Notes: a model not told the origin generated them from the sequence alone. Numbered from the stretch's first letter, positions 37,440-47,558 are shown. The stretch: DNA of 64,000 nucleotides from Pseudomonas sp. A34-9 (GCF_029543085.1 NZ_CP119967.1:3002501-3066500), one strand, 5' to 3'. Program-made: numbers and translations.

Positions 37440-39263
37440 ATGACTGAAACATTCGATTCCGGCGCTTTTCTGTCGACAGTCAGCGGGCGCCCCGGCGTGT
37501 ACCGCATGTTCGACAGTGATGCGCGCCTGTTGTACGTGGGCAAGGCCAAGAACCTGAAAAAGCGTCTGGCCAGCTACTTTCGCAAAACCGGTCTGGCGCC
37601 CAAGACTGCCGCGTTGGTCGGGCGCATTGCGCAGGTCGAAACGACCATCACCGCCAACGAAACCGAAGCGCTGTTGCTTGAGCAAACGCTGATAAAGGAA
37701 TGGCGGCCGCCGTACAACATTCTGTTGCGCGACGACAAGTCCTATCCCTACGTGTTTCTGTCCGACGGCCAGTTCCCTCGCCTGAGCATTCATCGCGGGG
37801 CCAAAAAGGCCAAGGGCAAGTACTTCGGCCCCTATCCGAGTGCCGGCGCCATACGTGAAAGCCTGAGTCTGCTGCAAAAGACCTTCTTCGTTCGCCAGTG
37901 TGAAGACAGCTACTACAAGAACCGAACCCGTCCCTGTCTGCAGTATCAGATCAAACGCTGCAAAGCGCCTTGCGTGGGGTTGGTTGAGCCTGAGGTGTAT
38001 GCCGAAGACGTGCGTCACTCGGTCATGTTTCTTGAGGGCCGCAGTCACGCGCTGACCAACGAGCTGTCCACGGCGATGGAGGAGGCGGCGATCAACCTCG
38101 AGTTCGAGCGAGCCGCCGAGTTGCGCGATCAGATCGCGCTGCTGCGTCGAGTCCAGGATCAACAGAGCATGGAAGGCGGCACAGGGGATATCGATGTCAT
38201 CGCGGCATTCGTCAATCCGGGGGGCGCCTGCGTGCACTTGATCAGCGTCCGTGGTGGGCGCGTATTGGGCAGCAAAAATTTCTTCCCGCAAGTCGGTATC
38301 GAAGAGGATGTGTCGGAAGTCATGGCCGCGTTTCTCGGCCAGTACTTCATCAGCAGCCCCGAGCGCGACTTGCCGAGCGAGCTGATTGTCAATGTCGTGC
38401 ACGAGGATTTTCCGACGCTGATCGAAGCGATTCATGAGTTGCGCGGCCGCGAGCTGGCCATCAGTCATCGGGTGCGTGGCACGCGTGCACGCTGGCAGCA
38501 ACTGGCGGTCACCAATGCCGAGCAGGCGTTGGGCGCGCGCCTGGCCAACCGTCAACACACTGCCGCGCGGTTCGAGGCCCTGGCAGAAGTGTTGAATCTG
38601 GATGAGCCGCCGCAGCGCCTGGAATGCTACGACATCAGTCATTCCAGCGGTGAGGCAACGGTCGCTTCTTGTGTGGTGTTTGGCCCGGAAGGCGCGATCA
38701 AGTCGGACTACCGGCGCTACAACATCGAGGGTGTCACGGCAGGTGACGACTACGCCGCCATGCATCAGGCGCTGACGCGTCGCTTCAGCAAACTCAAGGA
38801 AGGTGAGGGCAAGTTACCGGACATCTTGCTGGTGGACGGTGGCAAGGGCCAACTGTCGATGGCTCGCGATGTTCTCAACGAGTTGGCCGTGCCGGATCTG
38901 ATCCTGCTCGGGGTCGCCAAAGGCGCCACGCGTAAGGCGGGATTTGAAACGTTGTATCTGAATGATGCGGCGCATGAGTTCACTTTGCGTGGCGACTCGC
39001 CGGCCTTGCACCTTATTCAACAGATCCGCGATGAGGCTCACCGCTTCGCTATTACAGGACACCGCGCACGTCGAGGCAAAACCCGCCGTACGTCAACGCT
39101 GGAAGGCGTTGCGGGCGTTGGGCCAACCCGACGTCGCGACTTGTTGAAACATTTTGGTGGATTGCAGGAGCTGTCTCGTGCAAGCATCGAAGAGATCGCC
39201 AAAGCCCCGGGGATCAGTAAAAAGCTCGCAGAGTCGATTTATGCGAACCTGCATAGCGAGTAG
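37440..39263 (+). CDS. uvrC: Excinuclease ABC subunit C
   Basis: A 607-aa UvrC that makes the dual incision in nucleotide excision repair. The GIY-YIG nuclease lies at about 15-95 ([23 protein letters not shown]). A Cys-rich segment ([15 protein letters not shown]) follows, then the UVR domain near 205, the RNase H-like 3' part ([21 protein letters not shown]) and C-terminal HhH motifs ([20 protein letters not shown]). It begins two bases after the gacA stop. Confidence 0.97.
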   Translation: MTETFDSGAFLSTVSGRPGVYRMFDSDARLLYVGKAKNLKKRLASYFRKTGLAPKTAALVGRIAQVETTITANETEALLLEQTLIKEWRPPYNILLRDDKSYPYVFLSDGQFPRLSIHRGAKKAKGKYFGPYPSAGAIRESLSLLQKTFFVRQCEDSYYKNRTRPCLQYQIKRCKAPCVGLVEPEVYAEDVRHSVMFLEGRSHALTNELSTAMEEAAINLEFERAAELRDQIALLRRVQDQQSMEGGTGDIDVIAAFVNPGGACVHLISVRGGRVLGSKNFFPQVGIEEDVSEVMAAFLGQYFISSPERDLPSELIVNVVHEDFPTLIEAIHELRGRELAISHRVRGTRARWQQLAVTNAEQALGARLANRQHTAARFEALAEVLNLDEPPQRLECYDISHSSGEATVASCVVFGPEGAIKSDYRRYNIEGVTAGDDYAAMHQALTRRFSKLKEGEGKLPDILLVDGGKGQLSMARDVLNELAVPDLILLGVAKGATRKAGFETLYLNDAAHEFTLRGDSPALHLIQQIRDEAHRFAITGHRARRGKTRRTSTLEGVAGVGPTRRRDLLKHFGGLQELSRASIEEIAKAPGISKKLAESIYANLHSE

Positions 39264-39295
39264 AATGCCCCTTCACCTCGTAGCCAGTTGTGCCG

Positions 39296-39856
39296 ATGAA
39301 TATCCCTAATCTGATTACCGTTCTACGCGTCCTGCTCATCCCGATCTTCATTTTGCTGTTCTATCTGCCTTACCAGTGGAGTTACATGGCCTCCGCCTCG
39401 GTGTTTGCCTTCGCGGCAGCGACGGACTGGCTGGACGGTTATCTGGCCCGTCGTCTGGAGCAAAGCACTCCGTTCGGTGCGTTTCTCGATCCAGTAGCCG
39501 ACAAACTCATGGTTGCAGTGGCACTGGTGCTGCTGGTTCAGGAACACGGCAATCTCTGGCTCACACTGCCGGCAGCTGTCATCATCGGTCGCGAGATTGT
39601 GGTGTCGGCCTTGCGTGAATGGATGGCCGAACTCGGCGCCCGTGCCCACGTCGCCGTTTCGAATCTCGGCAAATGGAAAACCGCTGCGCAGATGCTCGCA
39701 CTGGTGATCCTGCTGGCCAATCCAAAGGACTTCAGTTTCTGGGTTATCCTGGGTTACGCCTTGCTGATGGTCTCTGCTGGACTGACATTGTGGTCGATGG
39801 TTCAATACCTTCGCGCCGCCTGGCCGCACCTGAAGACCGATGTTGAAAAGAAATAA
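39296..39856 (+). CDS. pgsA: CDP-diacylglycerol-glycerol-3-phosphate 3-phosphatidyltransferase
   Basis: A 186-aa inner-membrane enzyme that makes phosphatidylglycerol phosphate. The CDP-alcohol phosphotransferase motif is visible ([12 protein letters not shown]...[10 protein letters not shown]), with several hydrophobic helices. The start [12 protein letters not shown] at 39296 is the usual family start. It closes the gacA-uvrC-pgsA series before the tRNA genes. Confidence 0.96.
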   Translation: MNIPNLITVLRVLLIPIFILLFYLPYQWSYMASASVFAFAAATDWLDGYLARRLEQSTPFGAFLDPVADKLMVAVALVLLVQEHGNLWLTLPAAVIIGREIVVSALREWMAELGARAHVAVSNLGKWKTAAQMLALVILLANPKDFSFWVILGYALLMVSAGLTLWSMVQYLRAAWPHLKTDVEKK

Positions 39857-39876
39857 AACTTTTTTGAATCAAGGGG

Positions 39877-39904
39877 TTGACGGAGCTTCTTAATTCTATA
39901 GAAT
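39877..39904 (+). promoter_or_regulatory. Sigma70 promoter of the tRNA cluster
   Basis: TTGACG at 39877-39882 and TAGAAT at 39899-39904 are separated by 16 bases and lie 12 bases before the first tRNA. Confidence 0.65.
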
Positions 39905-39916
39905 GCGCATCACCAA

Positions 39917-39992
<76 letters not shown>

Positions 39993-40038
39993 ATTTGTAC
40001 AGTGTTTGTTGTTGTGCTACTGACAGCAAATACTTTGA

Positions 40039-40112
40039 GGCCGAGTAGCAAAATGGTTATGCAGTGGATTGCAAATCCACCTACGCCGGTTCGATTCCGA
40101 CCTCGGCCTCCA
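40039..40112 (+). tRNA. tRNA-Cys(GCA)
   Basis: A 74-nt cloverleaf with acceptor GGCCGAG/CTCGGCC, anticodon GCA in GGATTGCAAATCC, the T-loop GGTTCGATTCC and an encoded CCA. Confidence 0.97.
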
Positions 40113-40120
40113 CTATAAAC

Positions 40121-40156
40121 AAGCTCCGTAGATCCATGATTTACGGAGCTTTTTTA
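40121..40156 (+). terminator. Rho-independent terminator after tRNA-Cys
   Basis: The stem AAGCTCCGTA with TTACGGAGCTT is followed by a run of T residues. Confidence 0.85.
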
Positions 40157-40308
40157 TTTGCACTGCGCTGCAAGATTTAGTCTTGAAAAACGGCCTCTGC
40201 GAACTTGCTTCACCGGGAAGTGATGTATATATTTCCCGCACTGCTGTTCAAGGTTGGATCTTGTCAGGATCTCTACCGTGTAGCAGAAGACAGCAACACC
40301 GCGCTACC

Positions 40309-40395
40309 GCCCGAATGGCGAAACTGGTAGACGCATGGGACTTAAAATCCCCCGCTCGTAAGGGCGTGCCGGTTCGATTCCGGCTTCGGGCACCA
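40309..40395 (+). tRNA. tRNA-Leu(TAA), probable island attachment site
   Basis: An 87-nt class II tRNA with a long variable arm (CCCCGCTCGTAAGGGC). Acceptor GCCCGAA/TTCGGGC, anticodon TAA in GGACTTAAAATCC, and an encoded CCA. A tyrosine integrase relic lies about 90 bases downstream, so its 3' end is a likely attL core. Confidence 0.97.
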
Positions 40396-40403
40396 TAAAT
40401 ATC

Positions 40404-40447
40404 AAGGGCTTGCATGACATATCTCATGCAAGCCCTTCTTTTTTTTT
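40404..40447 (+). terminator. Rho-independent terminator after tRNA-Leu
   Basis: The perfect stem AAGGGCTTGCATGA/TCATGCAAGCCCTT is followed by TCTTTTTTTTTT. Confidence 0.9.
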
Positions 40448-40487
40448 CCGCAATCAAAAAATCTTTTCCGCAATTCGTGACCGTCAG

Positions 40488-41066
40488 TCACTTCGTAGGG
40501 GTAACCTCCATCCCCTTCCGCATGCGGATGTACTGTTCTGTCATCCCGACGGTTGTATGTCCGAGCTGGTCCCGAGCTTCTCGGATGCTGCCTGTTGACT
40601 CCTCCTTATCCGTCGCCGCTTTTGCTCTTAGGTCGCGCATCTGAAATTCTGCTTTTGGAATCCCGGCTGCTTCCCTGGCGTCATCGAACCGTTTTCTGAG
40701 CATGCTGGTTGTCATCGGCTGCCCAGAGTCGATTACTACGAGACGTGTTGATCTGATTTTGTGTCCAGCCTTTCGTGCCATGATTCGATCGATTACGACT
40801 TTGAGCTCACCAATGATCTCGATCCTTCGTTTAGCCCCAGTCTTGCCTTGCTGAACAGAGAGCTTCCCGTCTTTTATGTCTCGCTCATCCATCTTCAATG
40901 TGTCTGCGACCCTCTGACCTGTTAGATAGAACAGGTCCAAAGCGTCTCTCAATGGCTGATCGGCATGCTGGTACGCGCGTTTACGCACACGCGTGCTTTT
41001 TAAATTTCTCCAAAGGTTCAGAATCTTTCGTTGAAGCCGAAAGCATCTCCTGAAGTCATCGGTCGA
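40488..41066 (-). pseudogene. Truncated tyrosine integrase
   Basis: The open part (from a GTG at 40988) is the catalytic half of a phage-type integrase: first Arg in LTGQRVADTL, the second box as QMRDLRAKAATDK (Arg kept, His of HxxR replaced), QLGHTTVGMTEQYIR with the terminal Tyr. In-frame integrase-like sequence without a start reaches back to a stop near 41067 (LNLWRNLKSTRVRKRAY). Compared with related integrases about ten residues are missing between RKR and YQHADQPLRD. The core- and arm-binding domains are absent. It lies beside tRNA-Leu, pointing towards it, as expected for a tRNA-integrated element, and should be inactive. Confidence 0.8.
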
Positions 41067-41368
41067 TCACTTCATTGAGTCGTCTGATATCGCTAGGTTG
41101 AAAATGAGGTACGAAGCTGCCGCGAGTTACCTGCCCCATCCGCCAGCACGAGCAGGATGAAACCGCATGCTGGGTCGTCTTTGGTTTCTCGGCTAATGCA
41201 CATTAAATCGAAAAAGTGAAATGCGGAGAGGCGCGGACGGGTGACGCCTTTTTCAGGCTGCTAGGTGAGTGGGGTGACGACTGGTGTATTTGACGCCGGA
41301 TGGCAGGATGCCATTAAAGATCTTCACGCGACGGGCGATAGCGTGGTTAACAGCCACGGAGATTCCCG
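41067..41368. other. Non-coding gap at island left end
   Basis: About 300 bases with no credible ORF or RNA structure. It probably holds decayed sequence between the integrase relic and the small fimbria-like gene. Confidence 0.4.
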
Positions 41369-41752
41369 ATGAATATTCAACGTCACTTCATGATTGCTTG
41401 TTTGTGCCTGATCGGCGTGGACGCTGCCTTCGCACAGCAATCACAACCTGTTGATGGAGCCATTCACTTTCATGGACGTATCATCGAGTCGAGTTGCATG
41501 GCAGGAAGAGCCAGTTATTCCTTCTTGGACCTGTTGGAGTGCCCGCGGGCGAATACGAGACAAGTGGTCAACGTGCGAAATGTCAGTCGTATAAACGCTG
41601 AAGCGAGTAATCCTCAAGGAAAGGTAACTGCGCAGTTGGTAACTGATACACGCAAGCAAGAGCAGTACTATGCTCAGCGGTACGTGCTCAGGGATGCCGC
41701 GGGCAAGCAGATAAACTCCGGAAATTACCTAGTGACACTCACGTTGCCTTGA
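41369..41752 (+). CDS. Small exported fimbria-like protein
   Basis: A 127-aa protein with a signal peptide (MNIQRHFMIACLCLIGVDAAFA). The mature part begins DGAIHFHGRIIESSCMAG and ends NSGNYLVTLTLP. The G-x-I-x-F-x-G-x-I...C start and the alternating C-terminal strand resemble type 1 pilin-like domains, with a second Cys near residue 58. It stands apart from the main fimbrial operon and points the other way. It could be a minor pilin or a periplasmic accessory. GC content is lower than in the core genes to the left. Confidence 0.6.
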   Translation: MNIQRHFMIACLCLIGVDAAFAQQSQPVDGAIHFHGRIIESSCMAGRASYSFLDLLECPRANTRQVVNVRNVSRINAEASNPQGKVTAQLVTDTRKQEQYYAQRYVLRDAAGKQINSGNYLVTLTLP

Positions 41753-42021
41753 TGCGGCTAAGATCATCCAAGGTGCGTCCTTGTTTGTAAGATACTGGTT
41801 AGCAAGGGCGCAAGAAATGAGAATTGTCTTATTCTCGAGTGAAAAGGCGACGAATAGCGCCGCTGAGTTAAATTGACCAATAGCATTTGACTTGTAGGCT
41901 CTGAGCATGAGGTGGTCTGTAATCCCGCCTATGGAATCACCTGTTTGAGACTTGTCCTAAAGTCCCTGCGTGGTGTTGTCGCTAGACTGCCATGCTGACA
42001 TAAAAGCGACAGAGAGCTCCT
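41753..42021. promoter_or_regulatory. Upstream region of the coiled-coil gene with GAGAC palindrome
   Basis: TTTGAGAC-TT-GTCCTAAA at 41944-41961 is a near copy (one inserted base) of the perfect palindrome before the major pilin gene at 51708-51725. It lies about 60 bases before the start of the next gene. Confidence 0.55.
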
Positions 42022-42603
42022 ATGAACACGGTGATTCACTCCCTCAACACACCAAACTCTGGGCGAAATAAAAACTCGGCCCTCTACTGTTTGACCCTAC
42101 TGTCTTTGAGCTTGATTGGATTGACCGTCAGTGCAGGATATCAAATTGTTGAGTTGATTCCGCTCAAAGCCACCGTCCACCAGCAGGCACGAGAGCTTAC
42201 CGAAAGTGCCGAGCGCATAAAAAAATTAAGAGACGAAAACCTGACGCTATCAAGTCAGCGGGTCAGCCTTGAGACCGAACTTGCGACTGCTGTGAAGAGA
42301 GCGAGTGAACTCGAAGCGCTGGAAGTTGAGCGGCAGAACCAACAAAGCGATGATGACAGTGCAACTGAAGAGAGCGACAACGGGTTATGCGCGATCATCG
42401 TGGAGAATATTCGACAGGTGGAAAACCAGTTGAATCGCGACGATTTCCTTCGTTTGCGTGACGAGCGAGAAGCTGAGGCCGAAGCGGTGCTTGAGGTCTA
42501 TGAAAAAGAGTTGACCGCGTGCCTTGCCAGATCGGTCGAGAAAAGCAGTCACTCGGCTGACGAACCTAACCCGATACAAGTGCAAGATTCTCCTGCGCAG
42601 TAA
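42022..42603 (+). CDS. Membrane-anchored coiled-coil protein, unknown
   Basis: A 193-aa protein without a family I recognise. One N-terminal hydrophobic helix (about 22-47, LYCLTLLSLSLIGLTVSAGY) is followed by a heptad-rich coil (about 50-105, QARELTESAERIKKLRDEN...), an acidic hinge (QQSDDDSATEESDN) and a second helix with two Cys (LCAIIVENIRQ, ELTACLAR). The layout suggests an inner-membrane protein with a periplasmic coil. A near copy of the pilin-gene palindrome lies upstream, so it may be co-regulated with the fimbriae. Confidence 0.65.
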   Translation: MNTVIHSLNTPNSGRNKNSALYCLTLLSLSLIGLTVSAGYQIVELIPLKATVHQQARELTESAERIKKLRDENLTLSSQRVSLETELATAVKRASELEALEVERQNQQSDDDSATEESDNGLCAIIVENIRQVENQLNRDDFLRLRDEREAEAEAVLEVYEKELTACLARSVEKSSHSADEPNPIQVQDSPAQ

Positions 42604-42954
42604 GCTATTATCTTCGCGCTATAACCTGCTCAATGCAGTGCCAGCATGTGCAATCGCATGCGGCCTTGCTGTGCCGTTGACTCGGTCGCTCTTTAAGAAG
42701 GCCGAGTCAGCTTCCGCCATGGCGCTTCCTACTAATACTAGGCTACAAGTAATCAAGTGCGGCCCCCCGAAATCCATATGCAGTTTAATTGATAGGAAGG
42801 ATTTTCATATATGTTGAATAAAATTAGGTGACGGATGTTGACTCGGATATTTGTATCTAGAGGTATTTGATAGCATACATATTTCCCTGTTTCAGTGCCG
42901 GGCTTTAAATCGATCTGTTGTGCGCCTAGAATCTGGGCGAACTTTGCGAGCAGT
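42604..42954. other. AT-rich gap
   Basis: About 350 bases of AT-rich sequence without a credible gene, between the coiled-coil gene and a decayed adhesin gene. Confidence 0.4.
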
Positions 42955-43550
42955 TCAACGTAGGTGGCTGGTTATCCTGAAGTAAAATGGGAGACTATAT
43001 GTTTGGGTTGTGTTGAATTCGCTCGTCTCTCCATTCTTTATCTGGAAAGATATCCACTCGGTCATTGAGATTGAATTAAAACGGATGAGGCCATTAAATG
43101 GATAAATATCAGGAAGGTCGGCGGTTGTGCCTTGAGCTTTATTAATACCCATAGGGCAGTTTGTCAACGGGATTGAGATGGTGGACAACGTGTTTATACC
43201 CCGACCAATAAAAAGCATTGAGGCCCGGTTTCCAAATACTCCTTTTATGATGCTTGGCGCCCGGTAGGATGTTGCGATCACATTCATGCTGCGGTGGTTA
43301 TGTTGATAACCTTCAAGGTGTCAGCAGTAAAGTACCATCAGGGGGTATTGTCGCGCCTGTCTTGATGTCACCGGTCTTAACCAATTAAAGCCCAGTGCAG
43401 TGGAGTAGGGAACTCCAATCCTCAGCATTGGAAAGATCGACAGCGTATTGCGTTGCAGGTATACCATTGTGTATCCACTGCCAGGAAATACCTGAATCAG
43501 CTATTGGGTAGAGTACGGCGATATCGTTGCGTACTCGTCATCGAGGGAGC
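42955..43550 (-). pseudogene. Decayed fimbrial tip-adhesin gene (copy 2)
   Basis: Fragments in two frames match the adhesin-like protein at 45007-45939. The upstream fragment reads VLYPIADSGISWQWIHNG (compare LYPIGATGLAWQYLYWSS) and then, after a stop, LVKTGDIKTGATIPPDG (compare IVKIGEISPDAKIPDG). The downstream fragment reads STISIPLTNCPMGINKAQ (compare VSFSIPLRDCPNGINKVE). At least one frameshift and stop codons separate them. It follows a broken usher copy in the same direction, so usher-adhesin was duplicated as a block. Confidence 0.7.
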
Positions 43551-43880
43551 CACTATGAAAACTTTTCGTGTGTTTGAATTCGTTCGTAAGTCATTTTTTT
43601 GCCGCACTATAGATTGTTTTTCCCTGAGGTGTGTCCCTCGGAATGGATATACTTGAGGGTAGGGTGAAACGAAAGGTGGATTGTTAACTCCCTACTAAGG
43701 GCGTAGGATGCGCTTGCTACTTGCGATAATTAAAAAGCTGCGTTCAGTGTCAAATTCATTTTCCTAAGGCATATGGTGAGCTCTCCGAGTAACAATTCGT
43801 TATTGATTTATCTTTTGCTCACGGCAGAGGGTGGAGAAGACATATAAGGAAAGTATACGTGGCCTCGCTCGGAGTTTGCG

Positions 43881-43900
43881 CGCAGGGCTCTTGCCCTGCG
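43881..43900. repeat. Hairpin after the broken usher copy
   Basis: The stem CGCAGGG/CCCTGCG occupies a place equivalent to the 20-bp stem after the intact usher (47485-47534), so the duplicated segment extends past the coding end. Confidence 0.5.
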
Positions 43901-43942
43901 TGCTAATACTCTGAAGTAATTGAGGGGGGCGTATGCTTAAAT

Positions 43943-44830
43943 TAGGGTGCGCATTTAGCTCGTACCGCTCATGATTCACGTTTTCTTCTTTCTCTGGTAG
44001 TGAGTGTGGTGCTGTAGATTGCTTGCCCTGCCATTTGATTACAATGGTGCCTTGATCTTCAGTAACTAGCGCTAATGCTTTGCCCGTTGGATCAGACAAA
44101 GCAAGTTGCTAACCTTCTGCATCTTTCAGCGCGGCACCGAACGGAATCGCCTTGCCCTCTTGGTCAAAGATTTCGAACTGGGCTCGCCGGCCTTTACTGC
44201 CTTCAAAACGTGCGCGAACAATTGACCCGCGGCGAGGAACCAATTGTTGTGTCGCGTTATCAAGTTCGATCTCCCCACCGAGATTACGAGTGTCCAGAGA
44301 CACCCAGTTAACGCGGTAAGGCTGGGCGTTTGGCAGGACCGCATAGCCATTAAAGCCGGTTTTCACACCTGAATAGCTGCTGACTTCTACATACGCACGC
44401 GGGGCACGGGGGCTCGACCCAAGTGGGAAGGAGATAGATACGCTTAATTGCGTATCATCGGTTGCCCCGCCATATGTCCCTAATTCCAGCGTCTTACTCA
44501 AACTAATATTGTAGTTCAGATCCCGCCAGTTATTGCTGTAGCCAGCAGAAAAGCTGTGAGATCCGCCGCGATCCCGGTAGTGCTGGTCACTAGCGTTCAA
44601 ATACAGCGAACCGAATTGGGGTGAATCACCCAAAGTCTGGTTGACCGTCAGATCGGTGCGGGTTTCGGAGTTTCCGGTACGGCGGGTGGCACCAACGCTA
44701 ATATCCTGTACGTGGTCAGTTAGCGTACGGTACCCCTCAGTAGAATAACGGTACGCTGCGAGGGTGAAACTGGTATCTGTATCCGTAAGCTTCTTGGCGT
44801 ACAGTGCGCGCACGCTACTATCTGGCTGCC
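43943..44830 (-). pseudogene. Partial second copy of the usher gene
   Basis: The sequence is nearly identical over long stretches to the C-terminal half of the intact usher at 47559-50129, from DSSVRALYAKKLTDTDTSF onward. An in-frame deletion of about 100 residues joins SPRAPRAY directly to VEVSSYSGVKTGFNG. A TAG replaces the AAG of EGKQVALSDP (reads EG-stop-QLALSDP near 44112). The N-terminal half is missing and the last codons are shifted. It cannot make a working outer-membrane pore. Confidence 0.85.
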
Positions 44831-45006
44831 CCCACCCACCCACCCATGGACCGACTTCTCCGCCAGAGAATCCGAAAGCGTTCGATAACGGCAAAAACAC
44901 CCAAGTATCCTGTTGACGCGGGTAACGTTGTAAATTGAGAAATTAACCGCTTAGAGGTATTTTTATGTACCGCCTCTTATTTAGAGTGGATCGCTTTAGA
45001 AGGTTT

Positions 45007-45939
45007 TTAGAGGTAATTTATTAAAAACATTATTTCAGAATTTGCTGTTCCCGCCTTTAATTCTGGCGCACTAGGTAACCTGACATATTTTGTTGATAAA
45101 GATATGTCGAAGCTCACTGTCCCCGGCATAAATTGGTCTGAGGTGTATGTTTTTCTGAAATCAAAATCTGATCCTGTAGAATTTCTTATTTTGACGCCGG
45201 CGCCCTTTGCAGTGGATGCGGGATTCAGACTAATTATGCCCGAAGCTGGGTTCGCAGAAGGCGAGCTGGAGGTCGGTAGCAATTGGTACTCAACTTTATT
45301 AATTCCATTGGGGCAGTCACGCAATGGAATCGAAAAGGACACGTAATTGTCGTCAGTTAACTCACTCAGAGTTGGATGTCCCAAGTCTACATTTATGTTG
45401 TCCGGAGACTGGCAGGAGCCGGCTATAATGTTCATATTGGTAACGGATAAACTTACTGCTTTGACGCCCCCTATAATCAAATAACCCAATATCCCGTCAG
45501 GAATCTTGGCGTCGGGCGAAATCTCTCCGATCTTAACTATTCGAAATCCTTGAGGTTTATTCCAAAGTGTATTGGAGTGGGGAGGATACCAAGAGCCGCC
45601 AGGATATTGAACCGCCGGAGATGACCAATACAGGTATTGCCACGCCAAACCGGTTGCGCCAATCGGATACAAGCCTGATGCTATCGATTGTCCGTTCCCA
45701 TCTGCGCTACCTATTTGAAACTCAGTGGTGCAGGTATAATGACCTCCATGGCTCACCGGGGATTCGGTTGTATAAATTACGGTGCCATTTGGCGTGCCTG
45801 TGGGCACGTTAATGCTTGCGGGAAGCGTAAAATCCATAGAGACTATGGAGGGGGTTCCTATAATTGTACAAGCTGCGTGTGCATGCAGAGATAATGCGTA
45901 TAAGAGAGCAGATGATAACAATATTATAATGTGGTGCAC
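45007..45939 (-). CDS. Fimbrial tip adhesin-like protein
   Basis: A 310-aa exported protein with signal peptide MHHIIILLSSALLYALSLHAHA. It has an N-terminal domain (about 25-165, with Cys pair and YTCTTEFQIG) that could bind a receptor. A C-terminal pilin-type domain (about 170-310) has CQSPDINVDLGHPTL, SFSIPLRDCPNGINKVEY and the closing strand TANSEIMFLINYL. This two-domain form is that of chaperone-usher tip adhesins. It lies downstream of the usher but is separated from it by 1.6 kb of relics. Related or broken copies occur at 42955, 59794 and 63365. Confidence 0.8.
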   Translation of the reverse strand: MHHIIILLSSALLYALSLHAHAACTIIGTPSIVSMDFTLPASINVPTGTPNGTVIYTTESPVSHGGHYTCTTEFQIGSADGNGQSIASGLYPIGATGLAWQYLYWSSPAVQYPGGSWYPPHSNTLWNKPQGFRIVKIGEISPDAKIPDGILGYLIIGGVKAVSLSVTNMNIIAGSCQSPDNINVDLGHPTLSELTDDNYVSFSIPLRDCPNGINKVEYQLLPTSSSPSANPASGIISLNPASTAKGAGVKIRNSTGSDFDFRKTYTSDQFMPGTVSFDISLSTKYVRLPSAPELKAGTANSEIMFLINYL

Positions 45940-46789
45940 TATTCGGCCTCCGGTAACAGGGTCTGGACTACGGGGAGATCATTCCTTAATCTTTCCGAGG
46001 ATAAAAAATCGATATTGGGGGGGGCTAAGCTGCGTTTTATTTTAATGTATGGCGTGGCTTTAAGGCGCAATGGTCCTTGAAATGTCAGGTATTGAGCAGT
46101 AAGAATTGTCTGCTTTGTAAGGGAGTCCTAGTGCGTCGCGCGATATGCCTGTCGATCACTCGTGCTGCAGCCTGGTCCGTAAATCCTATGGGACTTGCAT
46201 GGGGCTGAAATCGCGCCGCCGGCCTACAGCTCTTATAAGTAGGGATATGCTCCAGAAATCGCAAACGGATAGCTTTGAATCTCTTCTGATTTTCCTAGAG
46301 AAAGTCGGCGGTTTGTGGTTTTTGGCGTCCGGAAAAGGCCATATGGGACTTAGTTGGGGCTGAGGCGCTATTTTGATGCGAAAACCGGGACCAGTGAATG
46401 GTTTACTGATTTTCGTCTGTGATGCGATCTGCTAGGCTTTCTCGAATCCGATTCCAAGGATGACTTCCATATCATCTGACTCGCAATTCAACGTTGCCGC
46501 AGCAGATGGTCTGACACAGCTGCTGCACAACAAACAAGCCTTGGCGGTCGTGTTAGCTCGTAACTGACTGCTTTTTCGCGCTACGAGCAGAGCGCCTTCC
46601 CAGGTGCGAACTGGCGGTGCTATTTTTCGTCTTTATGGTCAATATTTTGGCCGCCTATCGAGACTTTGCTCTGCAGGTGGCCGTGTCCAGCTGACGCTTC
46701 TTTCGCTGCGGAAGGGCTAACTGCCATCATTAGGTGGACTCAGGCAACATAATCCCCTAGATTCTCGGCAAAATGTCACGGACGTCGAG
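45940..46789. other. Non-coding gap with a 22-bp direct repeat
   Basis: 850 bases without a credible gene. It contains TATGGGACTT-GCA-TGGGGCTGA at 46187-46208 and TATGGGACTT-AGT-TGGGGCTGA at 46342-46363. The rest looks like decayed sequence. Confidence 0.45.
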
Positions 46790-47480
46790 ATGGATTCTAA
46801 CGATTCGGGCGGTGTTGCCGCCAAGTAAGGTTTCCTGGTTCAGGACTGTGTCGCAGCTTTCCATGTCACTCGGATGCTTCGTGACAAGACCATTCGCAGC
46901 GTCCGCTGTGAGGTCACGGACGATATTGACATCATCTCCGACGGCTACGTCGACTTCATACAAGTCAAAAGTACCGAGAAGACGCGCTGGAACATCTCGG
47001 ACATGGTTAAAAACGGGAAGGGCGCTGACAAGAAAACCATTCCTTGCAGTTCGATCTTGCACAAGTCGATGCAATGCGAGTCAGATTCAGGCCTAACCCG
47101 GCGATACTTGATTGTCACTGAAGACAAGGTCAACAAGACCCTGGAGTACCTGACGATCGAGCCCTGGCGCGGGAAGGTAAGCCAGGTAGGCAGGAACTGA
47201 TTGATGATCGAGCGAACGAAGAACTACCAGACGGGCTCAGGCGTTACCGTCGCCGATTGGGTTGATGCAGCTATGTGGCAGGTATATCACACCATCCGCG
47301 AAGTGGAGCTTTTGGGGATAGCGAACATTCGAAGGTCTTCCGAGGATCTGCATGGCGTTACCTTCAGCTCTTAAGCTGCTGCTGAAGACATTTGGTGCCT
47401 GATCCTCGATACGGTGACCCGTAAAGGCGAGCGTTCGCGGCGTGTCCACAGTGCTGACTAGCGATCTCATGAGCGAGTTG
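46790..47480 (+). pseudogene. Relic of a DUF4297-type (Cap4-like nuclease) defence protein
   Basis: One reading frame from ATG 46790 carries a continuous family-like protein interrupted by in-frame stops (TAA at 46826, TGA at 47198, then TAA and TAG). It reads SNDSGGVAAK-stop-GFLVQDCVAAFHV, CEVTDDIDIISDGYVDFIQVK, SSILHKSMQCESDSG, then VTVADWVDAAMWQVYHTIRE and LDTVTRKGERSRRVHSAD. The EVTDD...DFIQVKST core is the PD-(D/E)xK-like DNase motif of DUF4297 proteins, found in anti-phage systems such as CBASS. It lies between the usher and adhesin genes, on the opposite strand, so it probably arrived by insertion. No partner cyclase is present. Confidence 0.65.
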
Positions 47481-47484
47481 CTCG

Positions 47485-47534
47485 TTGGAGTGATTAGCGT
47501 GCAGGGTGCTTGTACTGCACGCTAATCACTCCAA
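47485..47534. repeat. Perfect 20-bp inverted repeat after the usher gene
   Basis: Arms 47485-47504 and 47515-47534 (TTGGAGTGATTAGCGTGCAG and its complement) flank a 10-nt loop. It lies 25 bp beyond the usher stop codon. No T tract follows on the usher strand, so it may stabilise or limit the mRNA rather than be an intrinsic terminator. Confidence 0.75.
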
Positions 47535-47558
47535 GTTAACAAATGGTCGATCATAATA

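Noticed and set aside
40404..40447. Long hairpin near the integrase as an integron or CRISPR repeat
   Set aside because: It is a stem followed by a T run directly after tRNA-Leu and is best read as its terminator. No CRISPR-like spaced repeats occur in the window.
44112..44117. TAG-CAA in the broken usher as evidence for amber recoding in the island
   Set aside because: The same codon is AAG in the intact usher, and the copy has other lesions, so it is decay rather than recoding.
44820..44900. CCCA tetranucleotide repeat as a phase-variation tract
   Set aside because: Only about three units, in an already broken usher copy at the edge of homology.
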